Shown in pieces: positions 54,780 to 64,000 of a DNA stretch of 64,000 bases; position 1 is the stretch's first letter, and the number at the start of each line of letters is the position of its first letter. The DNA comes from Polytrichum commune (taxonomy: Eukaryota > Streptophyta > Polytrichopsida > Polytrichales > Polytrichaceae): the NCBI GenBank assembly GCA_950295325.1, contig OX485807.1:22725666-22789665 (forward strand). Reading direction: 5' to 3'. The position numbers and the translations under genes were made by a program. Below the pieces are notes generated by a model. It saw only the letters and a program-made list of their open reading frames with translations. It did no database searches and was not told the origin of the DNA.

Positions 54780-54938
54780 CAAATTGTATTTAGTGTCACT
54801 TACTATTTGAAATGAATGCAATGCTATTTACTTTGTAACATCCCGAGATTGTGCTATTTACCCGGGAGTGAAGATATAGCATTTGTGTAACTCCAAGTAG
54901 GAAGTGACACTAAATACATTATATATTTTCTAGTGTAG
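54780..54938 (+). mobile_element. TAGTGTCACT-end MITE, copy 4
   Basis: TTGTATTTAGTGTCACTTAC at the left and GGAAGTGACACTAAATACAT then TAGTGTAG at the right are near reverse complements. Shortest copy of the family. Confidence 0.65.
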
Positions 54939-55911
54939 CGACTTTGCCTATCAAAACACAACCACTAACTCACATGGGAAGAGCGATCCCGGCATCTCCC
55001 AAAAAGACAAACACACAAAGAAAAACCCGCATAAAATGGCTTGAGAACAACGAGAACCACAAACAACCTTTTCTTTATCCCCAAGGATATCGGAACTTCT
55101 CATCACTTGAAGCCCAAAAAGTGCATGGAAAGCTCTTGGTAGCCCCGTTTAGGGTGACCAAGACTTCCACACGTTTTAATGACCCATTTCTTGCCTTGGC
55201 CCTACTTTTCATGCCAAAGTGGGTTCAAAACACACACCTTTAAATTTTATGGCCACTTTCCTCTCGCACAAAAACTGAGTCACAAAAATATTGGAAGTGT
55301 TTCACTTCAAGGTCTAGAGCTTGACGACGAGGTGATCAAACTTCGCCTTTTAAATGTAAATGTCGTAGTATGTGATGTATGGTGTCATGCCCCAAAAGAT
55401 TGATGCAAAAGTAATAAGTATGGCTAGAGAGAAATTGGGTTTCAAGTCCACTATCCAAAAAAATTCAGTTATTGTCTTGTTTGTGCATGTGGATTCTAAT
55501 AGTATAAATACAGGGTTAATTTAAATGATATTCATTTTAACATGTATTGGTGTGATGTTCTTGTATACCATCTAGTATCCTTCACCAACAACACAGTAAA
55601 AAAGTTGACATACATCCACTCTATGATTATCGCAAAATGAAAAGAAAAGATGAATATGAGAAAATGAATGCCGTTTGACAAATTTGAATGAAATGAGAAG
55701 CATGGGACTTTAGTAACCATTGCAAGCAACCTATGTGTTGCAATCTAAGCCATTGTTGCATCTTATTGTATTTGGAATCGAATAAATTCATTTTTGTGAA
55801 TTCTTATATGAAGGTTTTTATTAGCATATGATTGTTTTGGGTAGTAATGATGGTTCACATGGGGGCCTTAACTATACCATTTTCTCGGTAATCTCTCCCA
55901 ATCTCATCACA
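54939..55911. other. intergenic, nothing recognised
   Basis: A 99-codon plus frame at 54944-55243 has no family resemblance. No supported gene. Confidence 0.4.
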
Positions 55912-55920
55912 TTTCATTCC

Positions 55921-56703
55921 TAGGGGACAAACTCTTCATTGGAATTCTATATGACGCGTGTGGGTGACTATGAAATAAAACCTCCTCTATACAAAGAATT
56001 TATAGAGAAAACACATGCATACATACTAGTAGTAAGCTAGAATGTGGACTCATGAATTTATATTCAGCTCTTCAGTTGAATGTGATCGATGCATCCATTA
56101 TATACAAAAATACATATCATTAATTAATTAAGTCTCTATTACATATATACAATCCACTTCCACTTTCCATGAGAAAGTCACTGTACATTTTTCATCCATA
56201 GGATATAACTCATAATAATCCGACTTGAATTTAATTTAATTTGGGTTTATGCATGGATAATGGACAATTCAACTACCAATATGATCTACACTAATTGCAA
56301 AACTATACATATATGATAATTGGCGAACATAAACATTTGAAGTTGTGGTTGTTGCGTCATTTTGCTGTTGTTTGATGTTTTGTCCCCAAAAGTGCACATC
56401 CCTTAGTATTTTAAATCAAATATTTTTTAAATGTCAATTGACCCTAAAATACATGTCATTTAGACGAAATAAGATAAATCAGATGAAACTAGCACATCTA
56501 TTCTCAATCTTTTCTCTATATCTTATGGCGCCTTCCATGTACATCTACCTTTACTTCAAGTTTCTAAATGGCCTTTTTAAATGTACACAATAAAGAAATA
56601 TAATACCTCTCCCTTGTGAATATCATGCACACTAATGCCTCGCATAATAGCTTTTCTACACTCACATTAGTTTGTATGTGGTATGAAAAGTCTACCCTCG
56701 GGG
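55921..56703 (+). mobile_element. MULE-like non-autonomous element K, copy 2 (perfect 9-bp duplication)
   Basis: The 783-bp element starts TAGGGGACAAACTCTTCATT and ends ATGAAAAGTCTACCCTCGGG-G. TTTCATTCC lies directly outside both ends (55912-55920, 56704-56712), a 9-bp duplication as left by Mutator-like elements. The inverted repeats are short and imperfect (GGG..ACTCTTCAT against GGGTAGACTTTTCAT). It is collinear with copies at 57224 and 58731. No coding capacity. Confidence 0.8.
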
Positions 56704-56712
56704 TTTCATTCC

Positions 56713-57214
56713 TACGTTGATTGAGACCCACACGAATCTCATGTTCAATCTACATACCAATCTACAATCTATGGCACTTGTATAAGTTACATGGAATGAG
56801 TGCCTTCTATGATATGTATGTCTTACGTGACCATATTCACTTGAGTCATTTGTGGAAAAAATAACAATGTCATGGATTGTTTCACACTCATAGCCCCTCG
56901 CTAGCCCCTAGAGTAAGTGGTACATGAAACTAGGGAAAGGTAAGTGAAAGCGGACTTGCATGGAGAGGATTTTTTTGCTTTCCCCGAAATTCATGGATCG
57001 ATCGTATCATGCCTATTCTCGCATACATTCATTAATGCACTCTTGGCCAAAGGCCAAAAAGAAGAAAGAAAAATCTACAAAGCATTGGAAACACAAATAT
57101 AATCAATGCCTATATCTTACTGGTATCAAAAAATGTGAAATCCTCTTTAAAGATATGCAGATGATCTAAGAACGAATTAAAATTTAAAAAGCAATACCAT
57201 GCCACCATTGGTCC
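56713..57214. other. spacer between two K elements
   Basis: No gene or repeat recognised. Confidence 0.4.
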
Positions 57215-57223
57215 ATACCAACC

Positions 57224-57944
57224 TCGGGGGAGGGGGGGGGGGGAGGGGACTCTTCATTGGAAGCCTAAATGACTTTCATGGGTCACTATGAAATTAAACC
57301 CTTTATATATGAGAAGTTTATAAAAGAGAGACAAATGGTGTATGTACTAACGGCATGTTAAAAAATGGACTCGTGTATTTACACCAAGATTTTCATTTTA
57401 ATGGGACAAATGCCTCCGCTACATATACAAAATAAGAATCATGAACAAAGAAGCCTTTATTACGTATAAAATACACTCTCACGTTCTGATGAGAAAGGCA
57501 TTGAACATTTTTCATATATAGCAAGTAACTCAACAATTGCACCAAACAAACAAAAGACAAGACCACGATAACTTAGCCATGATCCGCAGAGCAAATCCCA
57601 AGGGAGCCTATGAGCGCTCCAAGAGCCTCCAATTTGTAACAACCTAGAACCAAATGCAAGCCGTAACAAGAATGGATATCGTAGTCATTGAGGACGATCA
57701 CCCATATGACAACAATAGATGAAAATGTTAAGAGAATGAAACTAACACATCTACTGCCACTTTTTCTTCTGAACCTTAGGGCGTCTACTTTTACTTCAAA
57801 ATCTAGATATCATTTTGAAATGCACACACTGGAGAAAAAATAATACATCTCCCAAATGTATACCATGTACATTAAAGTCTCAAATAATACTCCTTCATAC
57901 ACTAACATTAGTTAGTATGCGGTATGAAGAGTCCACTCCCCGGG
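57224..57944 (+). mobile_element. MULE-like non-autonomous element K, copy 3
   Basis: It is a 721-bp copy starting TCGGGGGAGG with an expanded G run (57231-57243), then GGACTCTTCATTGGAA, and ending GTATGAAGAGTCCACTCCCC-GGG. Flanks ATACCAACC (57215-57223) and ACACCAACG (57945-57953) match at 7 of 9, consistent with an aged 9-bp duplication. Confidence 0.75.
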
Positions 57945-57953
57945 ACACCAACG

Positions 57954-58730
57954 GACATGTTTTCCAACAATTTTTGGGCCTTGTTCCATTCGGGATCATT
58001 AATGCAGGGAAGCTTGGCACAAAAGTCTAGACATTAAATAGCAATTATTAATGAGAGCAAGGGCAACAAGGGTACGGATAGGCACGCCCAAAATCAATAG
58101 TATGTATCATTGGCATATACTCAAAGCTCCCAAACGGATGATTGTGATTCATCATGTTAGACTTGGATTCGGTGTTGGGGTTGAGCATACGTACCTCTTG
58201 GAAGCCAAGCATAAAGATGAAAAAATTGAAGTAGAGATCAATTAAGTCATGTGTTCATTACTTGAGCAATTATGATCATTCACGTAAATTGGAGGATGTG
58301 TTGGACAATCATATAGCATTGAAATGAACAATAGATTGATCCTAAAATATTTGTAGGTGCCAATCATTGAGATGCCAAATCACTTGCTAAAAGATACAAC
58401 AACAACAACCATTGTTAGAGTTCTTGTGGACATCACTAACAATATCATATGCACATGTATCATAACCCACAATTCTTGCTCGTTGTGCTAACACATGACA
58501 AATTAGTAGACATCCTCGTTCCCTAATTTAACTTGGTTATCTCTTCCTTTGTCATTTTCACGTATAATCAATAGACATAATCAAATCACAATGGCATAGA
58601 GGACTTTATGTTTTGGTACTCTTTGGTGTCATGGTGCAATTCATAGCATTCACTGCATACATCAATAACTTAGATCTCGGTCCTTTTTTGTTGTAGCATA
58701 GAGTAAGTTTTTCACTGTCCTAACTTCCCT
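57954..58730. other. spacer between K elements
   Basis: AT-rich, no supported gene. Confidence 0.4.
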
Positions 58731-59341
58731 CCCCTAGGGGGTGGACGCTTCGTACCTTGATGAACTAATGTGAGTGTATAAAGGGGTATTATCTAGCGTA
58801 CATGGTGCACATAAGGGAGAGCTAATATTTTCTCTATTGTATATATCTTTAAAAGGATATTAAAAATTTGAAGTAAAGGTAGAAGTATGAAAAAGGGGGC
58901 CTTAAGGTTTGGAGAAACATTTGACACCACACATGTTAGTTTCATCCAAATTTGGTTTTCATCTATTGTTGTCATATGGTAATAGTCTCCAATAATCACC
59001 ATGTCCATTCCTGTTATAGTTTGAATTTGGGTTCAGGGTTTCTACAAACTAGAGGCTCTTGGAGGGCTTGTCAGCTCCCTTGACATTCGCTCTCCGAATT
59101 GTGGCTAAGTTATTGTGCTCTTGTCTTTGTCTTCTTCATGCAATCGTTGAGTTACACCCCATGAATGAAAACGTGTTCAATGACTTTCTCATTAGAAAGT
59201 GGAAGAGGATTGTGTATGTATTAAAGGCTTATCGATGTTTCTTGGTTTATATTTTATTTATGCAGTGGAGGAATTTATCACATTATAATAAAAAGCTCAA
59301 TATAAATACTCAAGTCCATTTTCTATTATGCCATCAGGACG

Positions 59342-59383
<42 letters not shown>

Positions 59384-59435
59384 ATAATAGTGACATATGC
59401 ACATCATTTAGGATTCCAATGAAGAGTTCTCCCCT
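58731..59435 (-). mobile_element. MULE-like non-autonomous element K, copy 4 (inverted)
   Basis: Reverse-complement copy: it starts CCCCTAGGGGGTGGACGCTT and ends CCAATGAAGAGTTCTCCCCT. The CTAGAGGCTCTTGGAGGGCT region matches CTCCAAGAGCCTCCAATTTG of copies 1 and 3. Flanks AACTTCCCT and GACTTTCCA agree at 6 of 9. It contains a (CT)n microsatellite near its end. A 146-codon frame (59059-59499) runs through that microsatellite and is not a gene. Confidence 0.75.
59345..59381 (+). repeat. (CT)n microsatellite
   Basis: An uninterrupted CT tract of about 37 bp inside element K copy 4. The other K copies lack it. A 16-base T run follows at 59459-59474. Confidence 0.95.
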
Positions 59436-59847
59436 GACTTTCCAATCTACTGCCAAGTTTTTTTTTTTTTTTTCTACACAAAGAGAGTGTCCGGTTTAAA
59501 TTGAAAGTGGAGAAGGAAGTCCCATCGTAACAATACTTCGTGTTTAGCTCTTGGTATGTGGACCCACACAATATAACAACCGGATGCTCGAAAAGTTGCA
59601 CATAATACACTCAAATTTAGACTAACCTCCCAACATCCCACTGTTATATTTTGAGGGCCCACGTCGCTGAGTGATGCTGCAATCTTTGGTCTCAAAATTT
59701 GAATCTATAAAATGAAGATGTGTGTATTTAGGATACAAAAGAATATCATTTCCTACAAGAAGTAAGTTACGGTAAATTGGGTGAGAATTATTTTGACAAA
59801 AGCCACCACATGATTGTTCATGACTACTAAATTGAATATTATATTCA
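59436..59847. other. intergenic, nothing recognised
   Basis: Short chance frames only. Confidence 0.4.
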
Positions 59848-60209
59848 ATGTCACCCCTTCTATTTGCCTTGCTCAATATAAATTATAAGTTGCATGTGTA
59901 GTGTCATCAACACTAAATTTGAACCTACCATTATTTGTCATTCCTTGTGAGAACAACTGGGCAATATGTATAATTCAATGTTGCAAATATTGTCATTTCA
60001 AAATTTCAATCATCCATGACAATATTTCATTACGGAGTTATTTGGACGCATAATGCACCAAGCTTTGTTTGAATGATTGGCATGGATACAATTCCACTTT
60101 CAATCATCCATGACAAAGCTTGTGAACATATTCACAAGAAGTGACATTAGAAAAGTTACCACGTGACCTAATTCATTGAACGACACTAAATAAAATATTT
60201 AGTGTAGTG
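59848..60209 (+). mobile_element. repeat H, copy 3
   Basis: TTTGCCTTGCTCAATATAAA, TCATCAACACTAAATTTGAA, ATTTGTCATTCCTTGTGAG, CAATCATCCATGACAATATT and the end AAATATTTAGTGTAGTG are collinear with 13138 and 34197. The CAATCATCCATGACAA block occurs twice here. Confidence 0.7.
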
Positions 60210-60853
60210 CTTACTACTTTCTTGTAATTGAATATGTTCGTCCATGACTTTTAAAGTAGGTCATCACATTCATTCTTGTTTTTTGCCATCTACTTTTAGC
60301 CCAAGTATGTTCCATTGTATAATTTTCCGTATCTTAGCCTTTAGCCTTCACGAGCTCCATGACATAGTGAAGTTACGAACCTTTACTTTTAGCTACACAA
60401 CACAAAGGCTATCATTGCCATAACATTTACTAAGCAACTAGATGATGGTCTTTTTTCAAAGAAACAAGCTGCAGTTACAAACTCTCTTCATTTATAGTAA
60501 CTCGTCAATTTTTTCATAATACATAGCATGAGTGCTCCCCATAAACATGGAATTTTGTAATTAAAAGATAATTATTCTTTTCCGAAACCTGGTCTTATAA
60601 ATCACAACTAATGAGACGAGTTAAGTTATGGCCACGATAGACTAAATTTTACTACAAAATGAATTTATTATATGTTCATTATATGAGGCTTTGCTAAAGT
60701 TAGTTGTTCTTATGAGACCATAAAATCTCAAGGTCATTTAAAAAAAAGAAAAACGAAAGTCGTTTTGGTGCGATGTGTGTTTTGACCCATTAGCCATACT
60801 ATTCACCATTTACTATCTCTACTCGTAACTCATCACATAGCAAGCTTAAACTG
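60210..60853. other. intergenic, nothing recognised
   Basis: AT-rich, no gene. Confidence 0.4.
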
Positions 60854-61177
60854 CACTACACTAAAAAGGACATTTAGTGTTTGATACATTAAATACGAAC
60901 GCATACACTAAATGTCAATAACCCTATGAAAGTAAGTAACATCAAATGTAAACTCAAACACTAAATACCAACTATGGTAATATGTGGAAGTTATATGTTT
61001 GTATTTAGTGTTAGTAAGGATATGAGAAAACTAACAATGATAAAAGGAGAATTCAAGCATATCTTCTAGCATATATTCTAACACTAATTATTAAGAAATT
61101 GAAAATTAATGTTGAGCAGGGTAAAGTGGTAACAACATTGAGTATAATCAAACACTAAATATCATATTTAGTGTAGT
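60854..61177 (+). mobile_element. TACACTAAAT MITE G, copy 3 (most complete)
   Basis: The left end CACTACACTAAAAAGGACAT-TTAGTGTTTGA and the right end TCAAACACTAAATATCATAT-TTAGTGTAG are near reverse complements of about 30 bp. The 324-bp element is collinear, inverted, with 20479-20789 and 26573-26849. The CACTA-like terminal word recalls CACTA elements, but no 3-bp duplication is clear, so the superfamily stays open. Confidence 0.85.
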
Positions 61178-61652
61178 TATTTTAATTACTATGGTGGTAT
61201 ATTCCCGTATATCATTACAATAGACATACCAATCGGTTTGGAATTGAAGTGAACAACTGCTTGTCAATAAACATGGTTACTATTAACAATTTAGCACCAC
61301 CAAGTCATTCATGAAGCACGTTATATTACCTTTTTCGGTTTGGGCACTTCACTTGCCAAAACAGAGTTAGTTTTTATTCTACATTAAGTTTTTCCACATG
61401 TTTTGGCCGATCGTTGCATAACATGTGGAAGGGTTTAGGGTATTGTTTGGCTTGTTTTTTCTTGTTTTTCATGTTTAGTTGATCAACTTTACGCTTTCGA
61501 ATTTGAGTTGCATTAGCAAATTATGGTGGAACATCAACAAACATCATATTGAAAAATCAAACTTTTTACAATTTAGTAATAGTTACTAGAAATGCTGCAA
61601 TTTGTTGACTCCTCAACTAAAAATAAAAGTACCTCCATCTACGTTCTCTATT
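61178..61652. other. intergenic, nothing recognised
   Basis: AT-rich, no gene. Confidence 0.4.
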
Positions 61653-62038
61653 AAGAGCCAGTTCACACTATGCCCAAGTCGAGAGGAGAAGCGTCACTTT
61701 TCTGGACCAAACTATGTCGAGAGGAGAAGCCTTTGGGTTGAAATTGTATATTAAAATAATCCAATGTTAGATTTTGAATATTTTAATGAAAAAAAAGTTC
61801 AGGCTCTCGACGAAAGTTTGGGTCGAGCATTTTGCTCGACCCAAACTTTGCTCGAGAGGCCGAACTCTTGGCGCCATAACTTCCTAAAAGTGTTGCCACC
61901 TAGGCTCTTTTGGAGGCGACGTCCTTTGGACTTCGGCCTCTAGTGTGAAGGCCGAGAGGACGGACTTTGGACATTTATGCATTTTCATTGGTCCAAACGC
62001 TTCTCCTCTCAAAGTTTGGCCATAGTGTGAACTGGCCA
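61653..62038. mobile_element. hAT-like MITE, copy 3 with central perfect hairpin
   Basis: The left end AGAGCCAGTTCACACTATGC and right end (reverse complement TGGCCAGTTCACACTATGGC) pair. Inward, CGAGAGGAGAAGCG pairs with TTTGAGAGGAGAAGCG. At the centre a 17-bp perfect hairpin AAAGTTTGGGTCGAGCA with a 3-base loop lies at 61813-61849. Termini as in 35994-36562. No coding capacity. Confidence 0.7.
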
Positions 62039-63114
62039 TGAATGTGGATTAGTTGAGAAAATTTGAAGATGTAGTCCATTGTCTTTTAAGCGAGTCTTTG
62101 TATTGTGTTCATTCTTAAGTTTTCACCTAACCACACACCAATCGATTAAGAGAAGTTACCAACTAACACCCACATGCCTTAATCCCACTCAAAAGAATAG
62201 GTGATCTTTTTGTGCAAAAGCCAATGAAATTGAAATTTTCATGAATAGTAGGTACTACAAGATGAGGCCAATACCTTTTCTTATGCAGAAAATGCAAACA
62301 TCCTTTGTTAGTCAAGAGCCAAACACTACGTGATAATTGTCACTTTTTGCACTTTAAAGAAGCAAGAGCCAAAAATATTATGATTTAAAAAGGACACATT
62401 ACTTTGGATACAATGAAATTGATGTGTGGCGTCCGTAGACTTCAATTATGTTAACATTGGAATCGGTTTTTGGATTGCAAATTGTTGTGAACTACACTAT
62501 ATTCTTCCCAAACTTTGGTGGCTCTAAAATTAGTGCGGTTCACGCTAATTGAAACAAGTAGTGTAGTGTCTTATATCTTGAGACAAAATTTGGTTTACTT
62601 GAGTTTCAACAAAGGGAAGTGATTTGTTTGTTAAAAGGAACTACAACCAACTTTCTTAGTGTGACTTTTCATATGCTAATTATCCGTTAGCTTAGATTTT
62701 TGGACACTATAATTGTTCTAGGGAAAAAAAACACTCTAATGTAGGTGTTTTGATTCATTGACATAAATGAGAGCTTATTAGCCTTATACGTACGAGGGAA
62801 GGTCCTTTATTTCAATTACAACTCCGAAGGTGGGTTTGAACCACAAGAGCGTATCTTTCCATACCTGGTATTGTGGGCCACTATAATTTTGACATTCCAC
62901 GTTGATTTTGGTCCGTGTAATGTTTCTTGACCCAGGCCATTCTTGAGGGCATAATATCATATGTTCAAAACTAGAAATATGGAATCATTGTTATTTTTCA
63001 CAAATCTTGAATTATTATGAGTTGAAAATAATATTTTCACTATTATCCCAAAATGTCAACTTCCCATAGTTTATATTTGAATGTTAATAGTCTATGAATA
63101 TGTTAGCCACCTTG
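62039..63114. other. intergenic with repeat fragments
   Basis: 62075-62165 is a partial copy of the dispersed repeat M (CACACCAATCGATTAAGAG). 62522-62568 (AAAATTAGTGCGGTTCACGC and AGTAGTGTAGTG) looks like a MITE end. No gene. Confidence 0.45.
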
Positions 63115-63207
63115 ATTTTCAACCCACACATAAAATACAATGGGCCACACTATTTTTTGCCCATGCTAACTTTTAGCCCACAATAATAGGTGTAATTGGT
63201 GTAGTTG
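63115..63207. mobile_element. ACACTAATAGG MITE-like end, second copy
   Basis: TTTGCCCATGCTAACTTTTA-GCCCACAATAATAGG and the end AATTGGTGTAGTTG parallel 30095-30152 and 7670-7720. The complete element is not resolved. Confidence 0.35.
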
Positions 63208-64000
63208 TGTACCCACCCTTATACAATACGTGCAACCTACCTTGAGTAGCATGTCTACCACAAGAAAAATCCACTTTTCAACTACATGTACTTGTTATGT
63301 GTAAATGATAAAAATTGTCCTTGTGGTTGAAGCCCATGTGGGATGGACTCTTTGTAAAACACGAATATCACGTGTGTTCATAGGGTAATAAACAAACCCA
63401 TGTATACATGTCCAATTTGGTATTTTGTTCAGACATACATACTTCATGAGGTGTTTGAAAATGACCATTTGTAAGTACACTGTCTCTTGATGAAACATGT
63501 TTAAATACCTCAAAATAATTAAACAAAGCAACTTAATATTTATCTTTCTTTAATTCTTAAGTTTAGAATAACCATTAAGACTTACTAAAAGCAATTTGAA
63601 TCTTTGGGAGAATTGTCTCAACCTTGTTCTCACTTGTTTCCCGTCCATTCTCGCATCTTCCTCTCAAGTCCTCATAACTAAGGCATTAAACTTTGGTGGA
63701 AGAGTGCAACTTCTCAACCAACTTCTAGGAGGGATCTTACATGACTTAAGGCCCTCCCAAGACCTTAAAAAGGGCTTAATTCTTGGAGAAACAATACAAT
63801 TACATAGTACACATGGATGCTCTTTGAACCCCTAGCTTCACATATACTTAATTGATAGGTATAGAAATATAGTATTTAAAAATGAAATGTATGTGCTATA
63901 ATACATAAAACTATGTGTATCCCAAGGGTTGAAGGTGCACCCAAAACCATAACAACCGAGTACACTATAAATCGATTCAATGTGGTACTTTAAAATGTAC
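63208..64000. other. intergenic, nothing recognised
   Basis: Two frames of 78-79 codons (63295-63531 minus, 63596-63835 plus) show no family motif. Confidence 0.4.

Noticed and set aside
59059-59499. 146-codon plus frame
   Set aside because: It runs through a (CT)n microsatellite and a MULE-like repeat and is not conserved in sister copies.
1-64000. CRISPR array, bacterial operon, rRNA or organellar gene cluster
   Set aside because: No regular short direct repeats with unique spacers, no operon-like packing and no recognisable rRNA or plastid/mitochondrial genes.

Overview
The window reads as gene-poor, AT-rich nuclear DNA of a land plant, most likely an angiosperm. The pointers are a Stowaway-type MITE with CTCCCTCCGTCCC ends, a two-gene PIF/Harbinger DNA transposon of plant type (SANT/Myb-like ORF1 plus DDE transposase), plant-style hAT and LINE remnants, tRNA-derived SINEs and many small inverted-repeat elements. 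No host gene, rRNA or functional tRNA gene could be supported. Almost every short ORF falls inside a repeat or is a chance reading frame. All calls come from reading the sequence by eye; no database search was run.

Layout. 0-11 kb: unique-looking DNA with a decayed coding-like stretch near 1-1.7 kb, scattered repeats, the Stowaway MITE at 8.4 kb and a 586-bp element with AGGTAGA ends and TA flanks at 10.4-11.0 kb. 11-27 kb: MITEs ending in TACACTAAAT, two LINE 3' fragments (14.7-15.1 and 22.5-22.9 kb), a ~700-bp MULE-like repeat, a five-unit tandem array (25.1-26.0 kb), a GC-rich G-tract block and a (GGT)n(TTG)n microsatellite. 27-34 kb: dispersed repeats, then a 2.4-kb composite (31.6-34.0 kb) in which two direct copies of an inverted-repeat element bracket a large inverted repeat carrying a coding-like sequence. 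34-42 kb: hAT-like foldback elements, a SINE with target-site duplication, an AGGTAGA element nested in another repeat (with the empty site visible elsewhere), and a GTAACCGGTT palindrome cluster. 43.6-45.3 kb: decayed hAT transposase on the minus strand. 46.3-51.5 kb: a degenerate tandem repeat split by a complete 3441-bp PIF/Harbinger element with TAA duplications. 51.5-64 kb: a second SINE with a 12-bp duplication, a second AGGTAGA element, three MULE-like elements (one with a perfect 9-bp duplication) and more MITEs.

How parts work together. The only plausible functional unit is the PIF/Harbinger element at 46784-50224. Its transposase is open and keeps its acidic catalytic residues. Its ORF1 partner has one in-frame TGA that fits a CpG C-to-T change, so the element probably cannot move on its own. 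The rest is non-autonomous or dead: MITEs that would need transposases in trans, SINEs that would need a LINE, and broken copies of hAT and LINE genes. The most unusual items are the TA-flanked AGGTAGA family, the 31.6-34.0 kb composite palindrome, the T-tailed SINE pair and the 9-bp-duplicating MULE-like family.
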